Source: Flavobacteriales bacterium
GTDB taxonomy: Bacteria; Bacteroidota; Bacteroidia; Flavobacteriales_F; PHOS-HE28
DNA: 64,000 nt
Reading direction: 5' to 3'
NCBI GenBank assembly: GCA_019638085.1
Contig: JAHBUL010000017.1
Coordinates: forward strand, 18,480 to 82,479
Positions 37,149 to 46,432 of this stretch are shown one piece after another. The notes under the pieces are model-generated. The model was not told where the DNA came from. It was given only the letters and a program-made list of their open reading frames with translations, and did no database searches. The position numbers and the translations under genes were made by a program. Each line of letters opens with the position of its first letter. Positions within the stretch are counted from its first letter, which is position 1.

Positions 37149-38519
37149 TCACTTGCTCATTTCAGCAAAATGCTGGTAGAATTTGGGGATGGTTGCAATT
37201 CCTTTCATGTAGTTGAACACGCCGTAATGCTCATTAGGGCTATGGATGTTGTCGCTATCCAACCCGAAGCCGAAGAGGATCGTTTTCAGGCCCAGGACGT
37301 CCTCGAAAAGCGCCACGATCGGGATGCTCCCTCCGCCTCGGGTCGGGATAGGCGTCTTTCCAAAGGTCTCTTCCATGGCCTTGCTCGCCGCTTTGTATGC
37401 AATGCTGTCAGTCGGTGTAACGGCCGCTTCGCCACCATGGTGGGGCTTCACTGTAACCGTGACGTAGGGTGGAGCGATCTTGTTGAAGTGATCGCTGAAG
37501 AGCTTGGTGATGTCGGCACTTTTCTGGTTCGGGACCAAGCGCATGCTGATCTTGGCGCTGGCCTTGGAAGCGAGCACCGTTTTGGCACCCTCGCCGATAT
37601 AGCCACCCCAGATACCGTTCACATCCAAGGTGGGTCGTATGGTGGCACGCTCGGATGTGGAATATCCCTTCTCCCCACGTGCGGCCTTAATACCGAGTTC
37701 ATCCATCCACTCCTTTTCATTGAAAGGGGCCTTTGCAAGCTCCTTTCTTTCAGCGTCGCTGAGTTCCTGCACTGCATCATAAAAGCCCGGTATGTTGATG
37801 CGGTGGTCCTTATCATGCAGGTTAGCGATCATCTCGCAAAGCACATTGATGGGATTCGCCACTGCACCACCATAGACGCCGCTGTGCAGGTCGCGGTTCG
37901 GGCCTACCACCTCCACTTCAAGGTAGGATAACCCCCTCAGGCCCGTGTTGATGCTCGGCACATCGTTGGCGATCATGGCCGTATCGCTGATCAGGACCAC
38001 GTCCGCCGCCAGCTTTTTCTTGTTCTCCTTTACGAAGGTGCCGAGGTTCTCCGAGCCCACTTCCTCTTCGCCCTCGATCATCATCTTCACATTGCAAGGC
38101 AGGTTGCCGGTCTTCACCATGGCTTCCACCGCCTTCACGTGCATGTAGAATTGGCCTTTATCGTCCGCACTGCCACGAGCATAGATCACATCGTCCTTTA
38201 TGACCGGCTCGAACGGAGGGCTGTCCCATAATTCCAAGGGATCGGCAGGTTGCACATCGTAGTGCCCATATACCAGTACGGTGGGCTTGGCCGGATCGAT
38301 GATCTTTTCGCCATAGACGATCGGGTGGCCCTTGGTGGGGCATACTTCCACCTTTTCCAGACCAGCCTCTTCCATACGTGTCTTTACAGCTTCGGCACAG
38401 CGGGCCACATCAGCCTTGTACTTGGGATCGGCGCTCACACTCGGTATCCGCAGTAGATCAAGCAGTTCATTGAGGAAACGTTCTTTGTTGGTCTCGATAT
38501 GCTCTTCCACGGATGCCAT
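37149..38519 (-). CDS. M20-family dipeptidase
   Basis: This 456-residue metallopeptidase has LVYGHYDVQPADP (metal-binding His/Asp), ARGSADDKGQFYMH (bridging Asp), MIEGEEEVGSEN (catalytic Glu pair) and a late metal-site His in SPNEHYG. The insert domain carries NRDLHSGVYGG. It should cleave dipeptides or other short peptides in the cytoplasm; no signal peptide is visible. The start at 38519 (MASVEEHIETN) is chosen over an ATG nine codons upstream. The TATCTTTG box at 38544-38551 lies upstream on the minus strand. Confidence 0.9.
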   Translation of the reverse strand: MASVEEHIETNKERFLNELLDLLRIPSVSADPKYKADVARCAEAVKTRMEEAGLEKVEVCPTKGHPIVYGEKIIDPAKPTVLVYGHYDVQPADPLELWDSPPFEPVIKDDVIYARGSADDKGQFYMHVKAVEAMVKTGNLPCNVKMMIEGEEEVGSENLGTFVKENKKKLAADVVLISDTAMIANDVPSINTGLRGLSYLEVEVVGPNRDLHSGVYGGAVANPINVLCEMIANLHDKDHRINIPGFYDAVQELSDAERKELAKAPFNEKEWMDELGIKAARGEKGYSTSERATIRPTLDVNGIWGGYIGEGAKTVLASKASAKISMRLVPNQKSADITKLFSDHFNKIAPPYVTVTVKPHHGGEAAVTPTDSIAYKAASKAMEETFGKTPIPTRGGGSIPIVALFEDVLGLKTILFGFGLDSDNIHSPNEHYGVFNYMKGIATIPKFYQHFAEMSK

Positions 38520-38543
38520 AGGGTTCAAGGTTTGAATAAAGGC

Positions 38544-38551
38544 CAAAGATA
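38544..38551 (-). promoter_or_regulatory. Candidate -7 box (TATCTTTG) for the dipeptidase
   Basis: A full TAnnTTTG match on the minus strand lies 24 bases before the dipeptidase ATG, in a divergent intergenic region. No -33 TTG is obvious. Confidence 0.45.
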
Positions 38552-38610
38552 GGATCCGAGGTTAGCGCGGTTCGATGGAGATTTACCGTTCAGGCAACTT
38601 GTTTACATAC

Positions 38611-38640
38611 TTTGGGGTCATCTCGAAAGCCCGTATTTTG
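38611..38640 (+). promoter_or_regulatory. Candidate promoter for the anchor-L gene
   Basis: TTTG (38611-38614) and TATTTTG (38634-38640) are 19 bases apart, close to a Bacteroidota -33/-7 pair except that the -7 box is one base short. It is 21 bases before the ATG at 38662. Confidence 0.35.
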
Positions 38641-38661
38641 CCCAAACGCTATCCGCAACCA

Positions 38662-41310
38662 ATGATCACACGTGCCGCTGTTTCGTTCATCGCTATCCTT
38701 ACCATCGGCTTGGCGCAAGCTCAATTGAACGTAAGTACCACTATGACCCCAGCGCAGTTGGTGCAAAACGTCCTTTTGGGCGGCGGGGTGTCAGTGAGCA
38801 ATATCACTTTCAATGGAGTGCCATCGCCCGCCACGCCGCAGGACGGCACGGGCGCGTTCACTACGGTGAACTCGAACCTCGGGCTGGATGCGGGCATCAT
38901 CCTGACTTCCGGGCTCGCTTCCAGCATCGGCCAAGCAGCTTCGGAATTCTCCAGTGACGACAATGGATGGGGATCCGACCCGGACCTGCTGGCGATCACC
39001 ACCTCGGGAAACACGATCCATAACAAAGCCGTTTTGGAATTTGACTTTATTCCAACCGGGGATTCATTGAAATTCAATTATGTCTTTGGCTCTGAGGAAT
39101 ACCCTACGTTCAATTGCAGCGCGAACTACAATGATGTGTTCGGGTTCTTTTTGAGCGGGCCGGGGATAACCGGGCCGTACACGAACAATGCCATCAACAT
39201 CGCGCTGGTTCCGGGGACGAACCTGCCGGTATCGATCGCCAACATCCATGGCAACCAGAATGCAAACTGCCCTCCTGCGAACAGCCAATTCTATGTGGAC
39301 AATGCCGGTGGGACCACGGTGGTCTACAACGGGTTCACCACGGTGCTGCAGGCGCGTGCCTTGGTGGAATGCGGCGTTACCTACCACATCAAACTGGCCA
39401 TCGGTGATGCCGGTGATACCAGCTACGACTCCGGCGTTTTCCTGCAAGCGGGGAGTTTTGCCAGCACCGGCCAGATCATTCCCATGCTGACCACAGGAAA
39501 TGCCGTGGTGGGCGTGAACGATACCACCATGTTCGAGGGTTGCGGGATCATTCCGTTCAATTTTTACCGGATGGGGGATACCACGAACGTGGACACGATC
39601 AATCTCATCGTGGGTGGCACCGCCACTCCGGGCGTTGACTATTATCCGCCGTTGCCTACCCAGATCATCTATCAACCCGGTGATACGATGATGACGTTCC
39701 CCCTTACCGTGCCCTACGATGCGGATGGCTTGGAGACCATCACGATCAACATTACACAGAACATCGTGTGCAGTGGCTCTCAGGTGGTCAACGACTACAC
39801 ATTCTATATCGATCAATATCCGCTATTGGAAGTGGAGACAGAGGATGTGAACGGTCTGTGTGGACAGACCTATGAGATAGGGCCGGATGTGAGTGAAGGT
39901 GCCGGTATATACGGCTACCTCTGGAGCACAGGGGAAACTACACCCACGATCACCGTCTCCGTGGATACCACCACGACATTCTACGTCACTGTTACCGATA
40001 CTTGCAGTGTTCCAGCGGTACAGGACAGCATCACCGTATTCATTCCAGCCTATGCTCCTATGGGGGTCACGGCCAGCCCGGACACCGCAATTGCGTGCCT
40101 GAACAATGCTGACATCAGCGCGATCAGTACGGTCGGTGGGAACGGCGATTACACCTATGAATGGACCCAAGGCGGGACCGTGGTTGGGAACAACCCCACG
40201 TTGAATGTACCGGCCAGCGATCCTGTTTGGTATGTGATAACAGCATACGACGGATGCATGCACAGCGCCACGGACTCGGTGCTCGTGAGTACGGCGCCCT
40301 TGCCGGACATCCAGATCCTCTCATGGGACACAACCGTGTTCTGTACCGGTGATTCCGTGGTCCTGTTCCCCTTGGACGTAACCGGTGGGAATGGTGTGTA
40401 CACCTACACTTGGACGAACGATACCGGTGCGGTTCTGAGCACCGCCGATACGTTGCTGGTCGGGGTGCCCACCGATGCGAACTATACCTTGAACGTATAC
40501 GATCAGTGCGGATATTCCGCGGACAGCACCTTCACGACCCGTTATCCGCGATACCAGCCATTCCGGATCGATCTTACACCGGACAGTACCATCTGCGTGG
40601 GCGATTCCATCACTTTATGGGCCAGGATCAGTGGGGGTTCCGGTGTACATACCATCGATTGGGAAGGTTGGGAGTGGAGTGACCCGAAGATGACCTATAG
40701 CGGTGATCAGGATGCCGCGTTCACGGTTGATGTGTTGGACCGTTGCGGTGAATTCATCAGCGCGATCACCAATGTCACCGTGCAGCACCCTGAGGCCAAG
40801 ATCCTGATCTACAATCAGGGCCAGGATGATTGGCTCTTCCAAGCAGCCACCTATCCATACTTCGTGCCGGTGATGATCTGGGACCTCGGCGATGGTACAC
40901 GCGTAAAGGCCACTTCAACAACCCATAGTTACGTGGACCTGGAAGACCATTGGGTATTCTTGCATACCGTGAGCGAGGAGGGGTGCAAAGCGGTGGACAG
41001 CCTACTGATCAAACCTCCGGCCACCCTCTTTTTCCCCAACGCATTTACGCCGGATGGAGATGGCGTTAATGACATGTTCGGTCCGGTATCTTCCTCCGTT
41101 ACGGAATTCCACATGCTCATTTTTGATCGCTGGGGACACGTTGTGTTCGAGTCGGAGGATATCAATACCCAGTGGGATGGCACTGTTATGGGTGGCGGAT
41201 TGGCCTCTACTGGTGTCTATGTATATAAATATCGGGCGAAGGGGCATTATTTCGAAGCCAACGAGAAGTACGGCCATGTTACCTTGGTCCGCGGAAGTAA
41301 CGGTCGATAG
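38662..41310 (+). CDS. Choice-of-anchor L domain T9SS type B cargo protein (paralogue 1)
   Basis: This 882-residue secreted protein has a signal peptide ending at LAQAQ. The N-terminal choice-of-anchor L domain (about 20-270) contains LEFDFIP, YVFGSEEYPTFNC and DVFGFFLSGPGI. A Calx-beta-like segment follows, then about four Ig/PKD-like repeats ending in TDTC, YDGC, YDQC and LDRC. The C-terminal gliding-motility-type sorting domain has FFPNAFTPDGDGVND and IFDRWGHVVF. It should be a surface adhesin or matrix protein exported by the type IX system. The start at 38662 is the signal-peptide ATG. A shorter tandem paralogue follows 17 bases later. Confidence 0.9.
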   Translation: MITRAAVSFIAILTIGLAQAQLNVSTTMTPAQLVQNVLLGGGVSVSNITFNGVPSPATPQDGTGAFTTVNSNLGLDAGIILTSGLASSIGQAASEFSSDDNGWGSDPDLLAITTSGNTIHNKAVLEFDFIPTGDSLKFNYVFGSEEYPTFNCSANYNDVFGFFLSGPGITGPYTNNAINIALVPGTNLPVSIANIHGNQNANCPPANSQFYVDNAGGTTVVYNGFTTVLQARALVECGVTYHIKLAIGDAGDTSYDSGVFLQAGSFASTGQIIPMLTTGNAVVGVNDTTMFEGCGIIPFNFYRMGDTTNVDTINLIVGGTATPGVDYYPPLPTQIIYQPGDTMMTFPLTVPYDADGLETITINITQNIVCSGSQVVNDYTFYIDQYPLLEVETEDVNGLCGQTYEIGPDVSEGAGIYGYLWSTGETTPTITVSVDTTTTFYVTVTDTCSVPAVQDSITVFIPAYAPMGVTASPDTAIACLNNADISAISTVGGNGDYTYEWTQGGTVVGNNPTLNVPASDPVWYVITAYDGCMHSATDSVLVSTAPLPDIQILSWDTTVFCTGDSVVLFPLDVTGGNGVYTYTWTNDTGAVLSTADTLLVGVPTDANYTLNVYDQCGYSADSTFTTRYPRYQPFRIDLTPDSTICVGDSITLWARISGGSGVHTIDWEGWEWSDPKMTYSGDQDAAFTVDVLDRCGEFISAITNVTVQHPEAKILIYNQGQDDWLFQAATYPYFVPVMIWDLGDGTRVKATSTTHSYVDLEDHWVFLHTVSEEGCKAVDSLLIKPPATLFFPNAFTPDGDGVNDMFGPVSSSVTEFHMLIFDRWGHVVFESEDINTQWDGTVMGGGLASTGVYVYKYRAKGHYFEANEKYGHVTLVRGSNGR

Positions 41311-41327
41311 CATTGAACAGCGATAAC

Positions 41328-42950
41328 ATGATACGCCAACTATTCATTTTCCTGGCCGCTACGGCAGCGATCCCTGCGATCGCCCAACTGAACGTGAGCA
41401 CCACCTTGACACCTGCGCAACTTGTTCAGAACGTTTTGGTGGGCGGTGGTGTATCCGTTTCGAATGTGACCTTCAACGGGGTGGCAGTAACCTTGCCGCA
41501 GGATGGCTCCGGTTCATTCACCAACGGTAATTCAACGAACTTGGGCCTGGATGCAGGGCTGATCCTATCGTCAGGACTAGCCTCGAACATACCGGGTCCC
41601 GCTACCTTTTTCGGGAGCGATATATTGGGTACGGGATCCGACCCTGACCTCGTGGCCATTACTACTCCTGGTAATAGCATCGAAGATAAGTCCATCTTGG
41701 AATTCGACTTTGTTCCAAACGGTGATTCGTTGAAGTTCAATTACGTTTTCGGATCGGAGGAATACCCCACCTTCAATTGCAGTTCGAACTTCAACGATGT
41801 CTTTGGCTTCTTCCTCAGTGGACCTGGCATATCGGGGCCATACACGAACAATGCGATCAATATCGCCTTGGTGCCGGGCACCAACCTTCCGGTTGGGATC
41901 GCCAACATCCATGGGTCTGAGAACTCGGGATGCCCACCGGCCAATGAACAGTTTTATGTGAGCAACGCGAACGGTACCACGATCTCGCTGAACGGGTTTA
42001 CTACCCTGCTGCGCGCTGAAGCGGCGGTTACTTGTGGGGAAACCTACCATATCAAATTGGCCATCGGTGATGCGGGCGATGCTAGTTATAACTCCGCCGT
42101 GTTCCTGCAAGCAGGAAGTTTCCAGTCCAATGTGCTGCCCACTTTGACGGCCAGTACGCTTTTCGGAGATGGAACCGCAGCGGAGGGTTGTGAAGGAGGC
42201 AACTTCACCATTTATCGTCCAGCCGGGGCCGATAGCACATACACGGTGGATTTTTTCTTCACCGGTACCGCGATCCCGGGTGTGGATTTCAACGATATTC
42301 CGAGCCCTGCAGTTATTCCGGCAGGTCAGGATTTCGTGGTACTTCCCTTCCAAGCCTACGAGGACGGTATCGTCGAAGGGATCGAAACGGCCATCCTGAA
42401 CGTGTTTATCGTGAATGCTTGCGGCGACACGCTCACCAACTCCGTGATCCTGGCGATACTGGATTATCCCGAGATGTTGATCGATAGCCCTACCCCCTTG
42501 CTACTACAATGCGACCAGGATTCCATACCCATTTACGCCAGTGTAAGCGGAGGATTCGGACAGGTCACCATGTCCTGGAGCGATTCCATTTACTCGGACC
42601 ATATCTATGTGCCGGGCATGGAGAACGGCACGTACACCGTTTCCGTTACCGATCAATGCCCGAAGACCGTAAGCATGGAGATCGTTGTGGACGCCGGTTG
42701 CCAAGTGATCATCCCGAACGTGATCACGCCCAATGGTGATGGGCAAAACGACAAATTCGTGATCGAAGGGATCAAGGGGCGGGAAAATCACGTACAGCTC
42801 TGGGACCGTTGGGGCAAGCAGGTGTTGAACACGAGAAACTACCAGAATAACTTCGGGGCAAAGGGACTCCACGATGGGGTCTATTTCTACGTCATCCGGG
42901 TCCTGGAAAAGGACTACACCGGACACCTACAGATCTTGGGAAGTAAATAG
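41328..42950 (+). CDS. Choice-of-anchor L domain T9SS type B cargo protein (paralogue 2)
   Basis: This 540-residue protein has a signal peptide ending at PAIAQ, then an anchor-L domain about as long as that of paralogue 1, with YVFGSEEYPTFNC and PYTNNAINIALVPGTN shared exactly. The Calx-beta-like segment is kept, but the four repeats of paralogue 1 are reduced to one short domain (residues about 385-450). The sorting domain has IPNVITPNGDGQND and LWDRWGKQVL. It was probably made by tandem duplication followed by repeat loss or gain. The stop is 7 bases before the convergent gpmI stop. Confidence 0.9.
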   Translation: MIRQLFIFLAATAAIPAIAQLNVSTTLTPAQLVQNVLVGGGVSVSNVTFNGVAVTLPQDGSGSFTNGNSTNLGLDAGLILSSGLASNIPGPATFFGSDILGTGSDPDLVAITTPGNSIEDKSILEFDFVPNGDSLKFNYVFGSEEYPTFNCSSNFNDVFGFFLSGPGISGPYTNNAINIALVPGTNLPVGIANIHGSENSGCPPANEQFYVSNANGTTISLNGFTTLLRAEAAVTCGETYHIKLAIGDAGDASYNSAVFLQAGSFQSNVLPTLTASTLFGDGTAAEGCEGGNFTIYRPAGADSTYTVDFFFTGTAIPGVDFNDIPSPAVIPAGQDFVVLPFQAYEDGIVEGIETAILNVFIVNACGDTLTNSVILAILDYPEMLIDSPTPLLLQCDQDSIPIYASVSGGFGQVTMSWSDSIYSDHIYVPGMENGTYTVSVTDQCPKTVSMEIVVDAGCQVIIPNVITPNGDGQNDKFVIEGIKGRENHVQLWDRWGKQVLNTRNYQNNFGAKGLHDGVYFYVIRVLEKDYTGHLQILGSK

Positions 42951-42957
42951 CCTCCGA

Positions 42958-44490
42958 TCAGGAAGGATCACTGATCAAGGAGCGGCCTGTCATCTCAGCG
43001 GGTTGTTCCATTCCCAGAAGATCCAATAGGGTGGGGGCCACGTCGGCCAAGATGCCATTTCGCAATTGTACTTGGCGGTCGGTGAGCACGATCACCGGCA
43101 CCGGATTCAACGTATGGGCGGTATTGGGTGAACCATCCGGATTTACCGCCTTGTCCGCATTTCCATGGTCGGCAATAATGATGAATGACCAGCCTTTGGC
43201 ACGGCCGGCCTCCACCACCTTTTTGGCACAGGCATCAGTGGTTTCCACCGCCGCAACGATGGCTGGGAACACCCCGGTATGGCCCACCATGTCCGGATTG
43301 GCGAAGTTGAGGACCATCAACTGCGCACCTTCTTCGGCGAATGCCTGTATGGCCGCTTCAGCCACGGCCGGCGCACTCATTTCAGGCTGAAGGTCATAAG
43401 TGGCCACCTTGGGCGAGGGTATCACATTCCGCCGCTCCCCCGGAAAAGGTTCCTCCCTTCCCCCGCTGAAGAAAAAGGTGACGTGCGGGTATTTCTCGGT
43501 CTCTGCCAAGCGCACTTGTTTACCTCCTGCTAATGAAACCACTTCACCCAAGGTCATGCGCAGGTCCTCCTTGTTGAAGAGGACGTGTACCCCTCGGAAA
43601 GTATGGTCATACATCGTCATGGTGACATAGTGGAGCGGCAAGGGCTGCATATCCTGATCGGGAAATGCTCGTTGCGTGAGCGCCTCGGTGATCTCACGGC
43701 ATCGGTCCGTACGGAAATTGAAGCAGATGACCACATCGCCCGGCCGGATATGAGCCAACGGTCGTTGGTCCGTTCCAACGATAGCGCAGGGCTCAATGAA
43801 TTCATCGGTGATGCCTTTGGTGTAACTGGACTCAATGGCCCATGTGGCGCTGGGGGCCTTATCGCCCGTTCCCCGCACCAACAGGTCGTAGGCTTTCTTG
43901 ATCCGCTCCCAGCGCTTATCACGGTCCATGGCAAAGTACCGCCCACAGATACTGGCCACGCGTGCTGGTGTGCCCATGATGTCCTGCTCCAATTGCTGCA
44001 CGAACCCCAATCCGCTCTTCGGATCGGTATCCCGTCCATCGGTGAAGGCATGGATGAAGACATCCTTGAGCCCGGCTTTTTCGGCAAACTTGCACAAGGC
44101 CACCAAATGAGAGCTTGTCGCGTGTACACCGCCATCCCCGATCAGGCCTATGAAGTGAAGCCGCTTGCCAGGCATGGCCGCCATCCGGAATGCCCTTTGA
44201 AGTACCGGGTTGCGCTCCAACGAGCCATCGGCGATGGCGTGGTCTATGCGTACCAGGTCCTGGTACACCACACGGCCTGCACCGATGTTCAGATGCCCCA
44301 CTTCGCTATTGCCCATTTGGCCAACAGGAAGGCCCACGTTCTCACCGTCCGTGCGCAGGCTGGCATGGGGTGCGTAGCTCAGCAAGCCATCCATGAAAGG
44401 GGTGCTTGCTTGGGCGATGGCATCGCTTTCATCGCCGGCCCCAATGCCCCATCCATCAAGGATGATAAGGGCGGCCTTTTTATCGATCAT
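42958..44490 (-). CDS. gpmI: 2,3-bisphosphoglycerate-independent phosphoglycerate mutase
   Basis: This 510-residue alkaline-phosphatase-superfamily enzyme begins ALIILDGWG. Nucleophile Ser62 lies in GNSEVGHLNIG, with phosphomonoester substrate residues in HAFTDGRDTDP and metal-binding Asp/His in NFANPDMVGHTG and IADHGNADKA. It interconverts 2- and 3-phosphoglycerate. Its ATG overlaps the stop of the upstream sensor kinase gene, an unusual pairing. Confidence 0.95.
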   Translation of the reverse strand: MIDKKAALIILDGWGIGAGDESDAIAQASTPFMDGLLSYAPHASLRTDGENVGLPVGQMGNSEVGHLNIGAGRVVYQDLVRIDHAIADGSLERNPVLQRAFRMAAMPGKRLHFIGLIGDGGVHATSSHLVALCKFAEKAGLKDVFIHAFTDGRDTDPKSGLGFVQQLEQDIMGTPARVASICGRYFAMDRDKRWERIKKAYDLLVRGTGDKAPSATWAIESSYTKGITDEFIEPCAIVGTDQRPLAHIRPGDVVICFNFRTDRCREITEALTQRAFPDQDMQPLPLHYVTMTMYDHTFRGVHVLFNKEDLRMTLGEVVSLAGGKQVRLAETEKYPHVTFFFSGGREEPFPGERRNVIPSPKVATYDLQPEMSAPAVAEAAIQAFAEEGAQLMVLNFANPDMVGHTGVFPAIVAAVETTDACAKKVVEAGRAKGWSFIIIADHGNADKAVNPDGSPNTAHTLNPVPVIVLTDRQVQLRNGILADVAPTLLDLLGMEQPAEMTGRSLISDPS

Positions 44491-45446
44491 GAGTGACGTG
44501 GAAATATGGCCGTGAAGGTAGAACCATGTGGAAGGACGGATCGATATTCCACCCGCCCGCCAAGATCCTCCAAGAGCCTGCTTACGATGAACAGCCCAAG
44601 GCCGGTGCCTTTCTCGTTCCTGGTGGCCTCGTTACCGCCTCGATAGAATTTGCCGAACATCCGCTGTCTGTCCTCCTCCGGTATCCCAGGTCCGTTATCC
44701 GTTACGCCGAGTTGTACAGTACGGTCCTTCGCGACCAACCTTACCTCCACTGTGGATCCCTTCGGCGCATACTTACAGGCGTTGCCCAGCAGGTTCCCCA
44801 AAATGGAACGGAAGGCCAGGGCGTCCGTCATGAGGATAAGTTCCGGCGGTAATAGCACCTCGATCCGATGATCACGGCCATAGGAGGATCGGGCTTCGTC
44901 CAAAAGCTCCCGGGTCTCCTTCACCAGGTCCACGGGTACCAATGTGGGAGGGACGGCATGTTCTTCCAATCGGCTGGCCAAGAGGATCTGTTCGGCCAAT
45001 CCATGTAGCCGCTCCACATCGGAGCGCGCATTGCGAGCTAGTAGTTCGCGATGTTCGGGGTCGAGATTCGGTCTTTGCAGGGTTTGCAAGTGGAGCTTCA
45101 ACGCGGCAATGGGTGTGCGTAATTCATGGCTGGTGGCCATGAGGAAGTCCCGTTGCTGACGGGCTAAGGAGAGCTCGTGCCGCAGGGTGCGGAACGTGAT
45201 CCAGAGTGCCAACAACAGCAGGACCAGGAAGACCAGTCCTTCACCCACCACCATCATCAACGTGTGCTTGGGCAACCGGATCGGAAGATGCGGCATCACG
45301 CCCTCCGTGATCAATTGTTCCTGTAAGGCGAAGATGTCACGGTCCTTGCTCAGTAACAGCCACATCCACCATGCGGATTGCAACAGGATGTACAGGACCA
45401 AAAAGCCAAAAAGCAGCACCGGGGTGCGAGGGGCAGGGCGCGCCAT
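44487..45446 (-). CDS. Sensor histidine kinase
   Basis: This 319-residue kinase has two N-terminal membrane segments (about 10-32 and 63-86) around a 30-residue periplasmic loop. The phospho-acceptor His107 lies in ATSHELRTP, followed by an N-box GNLLGNACKYAP and ATP-lid glycines TDNGPGIP and GTGLGLFIV. It should phosphorylate a response regulator; none is adjacent, and the regulators at 14844 and 61789 are the only ones in the window. It overlaps gpmI by four bases. TATTTTTG lies only four bases before its ATG. Confidence 0.9.
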   Translation of the reverse strand: MARPAPRTPVLLFGFLVLYILLQSAWWMWLLLSKDRDIFALQEQLITEGVMPHLPIRLPKHTLMMVVGEGLVFLVLLLLALWITFRTLRHELSLARQQRDFLMATSHELRTPIAALKLHLQTLQRPNLDPEHRELLARNARSDVERLHGLAEQILLASRLEEHAVPPTLVPVDLVKETRELLDEARSSYGRDHRIEVLLPPELILMTDALAFRSILGNLLGNACKYAPKGSTVEVRLVAKDRTVQLGVTDNGPGIPEEDRQRMFGKFYRGGNEATRNEKGTGLGLFIVSRLLEDLGGRVEYRSVLPHGSTFTAIFPRHS

Positions 45447-45450
45447 GCCG

Positions 45451-45458
45451 CAAAAATA
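45451..45458 (-). promoter_or_regulatory. Candidate -7 box (TATTTTTG) before the kinase
   Basis: A full TAnnTTTG match on the minus strand ends four bases before the kinase ATG, which would give a very short or absent leader if used. Confidence 0.35.
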
Positions 45459-45550
45459 GGGGCTTTGGACCTTGTGCTCCTGTGGGATGATTGTATCGTG
45501 ATGGCCGGCGAACTCCCGGAACGCCCCTTGGTCTTCGAGGAGGAATTTTG

Positions 45551-45576
45551 GGACCTACCCACTAGTGGGTAGGTCC
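45551..45576. promoter_or_regulatory. 26-bp perfect palindrome, candidate operator
   Basis: Half-site GGACCTACCCACT is followed directly by its exact reverse complement, giving 26 bases of perfect dyad symmetry. It lies between the divergent kinase and HD genes, 40 bases before the HD ATG and 17 bases before its -7-like box. No gene ends near enough for it to be a terminator on either strand. A dimeric repressor site or RNA hairpin is likely. Confidence 0.55.
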
Positions 45577-45593
45577 TTTCCTTCAAGTCACCC

Positions 45594-45600
45594 TATCTTG
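45594..45600 (+). promoter_or_regulatory. Candidate -7-like box (TATCTTG) for the HD gene
   Basis: TATCTTG lies 16 bases before the ATG at 45617 and just downstream of the palindrome, the same box and a similar spacing as at 10336-10342. Confidence 0.3.
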
Positions 45601-45616
45601 CACACGGCTTTTATTG

Positions 45617-46204
45617 ATGGATAAGCAAGCGGCAAAGGCCTTCATCCTAGCGGAACTGCATGTCGGCCTGCCGGGGTTGCGCACGTATCACTCCTTGGAG
45701 CACACCATGGATGTGTACGCCTCTGCCGTTACCATTGCCGAAGAGGAGGGCGTTACCGGGGAGGATCTGGTACTGCTGAAAACAGCGGCGCTGTTCCATG
45801 ATGCCGGATTCCTTGTCCAACCCGACGAACACGAGAAAGGTGGCTGCCAGCTGGCGAAAGAACACCTGCCGCGATTCGGGTATACCGAAGAACAAGTGGC
45901 AAAGATCTGTGCGATGATCATGGCAACGAAGATCCCGCAAAGAGCCCATGACCGGATGAGCGAGGTGCTTTGCGATGCCGACCTGGACTACCTCGGCCGC
46001 GATGATTTTTTCATGGTCGGCGATCGGCTTTACGAGGAGATGAGGACCTATGGGGCCATATCCACACGGAGGGAATGGAACTTGCTCCAAGAGAAATTCA
46101 TTTCCAACCATTCGTACTATACCAATACCTCGCGTGAACTGCGCGAGCCAAAGAAGCAGCAACATCTTGAATGGGTGCGCCAATGGCTGCGCGATAATCC
46201 CTGA
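45617..46204 (+). CDS. HD-domain phosphohydrolase-like protein
   Basis: This 195-residue protein has HD-superfamily motifs YHSLEHTMDVY, LFHDAG and CDADLDYLGR, expected to bind a metal pair. HD enzymes hydrolyse nucleotides or other phosphoesters; the substrate is unknown. The ATG at 45617 is preferred to a TTG one codon earlier. The palindrome upstream suggests regulated expression. The gap 46205-46400 contains nothing else recognisable. Confidence 0.85.
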   Translation: MDKQAAKAFILAELHVGLPGLRTYHSLEHTMDVYASAVTIAEEEGVTGEDLVLLKTAALFHDAGFLVQPDEHEKGGCQLAKEHLPRFGYTEEQVAKICAMIMATKIPQRAHDRMSEVLCDADLDYLGRDDFFMVGDRLYEEMRTYGAISTRREWNLLQEKFISNHSYYTNTSRELREPKKQQHLEWVRQWLRDNP

Positions 46205-46400
46205 ACCCGGATCAAGCAAAAGGGTTAGTTGCGGGCTTGCCTGCTCTATAAGAAAGCGCAGGACAGGGAGACTCTCGTTGAGACGACGTACTGAGCCCAT
46301 CGAATAGGAACGATCGCTGCCGAAGCGTCATGCTTGGCAACGGTGCCTGGGCACGGTGGAAATCCTATTGCATATTCCGGTTTGCTGAAGGCCAGAACGG

Positions 46401-46430
46401 GCGAAGCCCCCGGATGGCCGGAGGCTTCGC
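46401..46430 (-). terminator. Hairpin downstream of tRNA-Phe
   Basis: A 13-bp stem with one mismatch (GCGAAGCCCCCGG and CCGGAGGCTTCGC) and a 4-base loop lies just past the tRNA 3' end, reading on the minus strand. It is not followed by a T-run, so it may act as a processing or weak termination structure. Confidence 0.5.
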
Positions 46431-46432
46431 TT

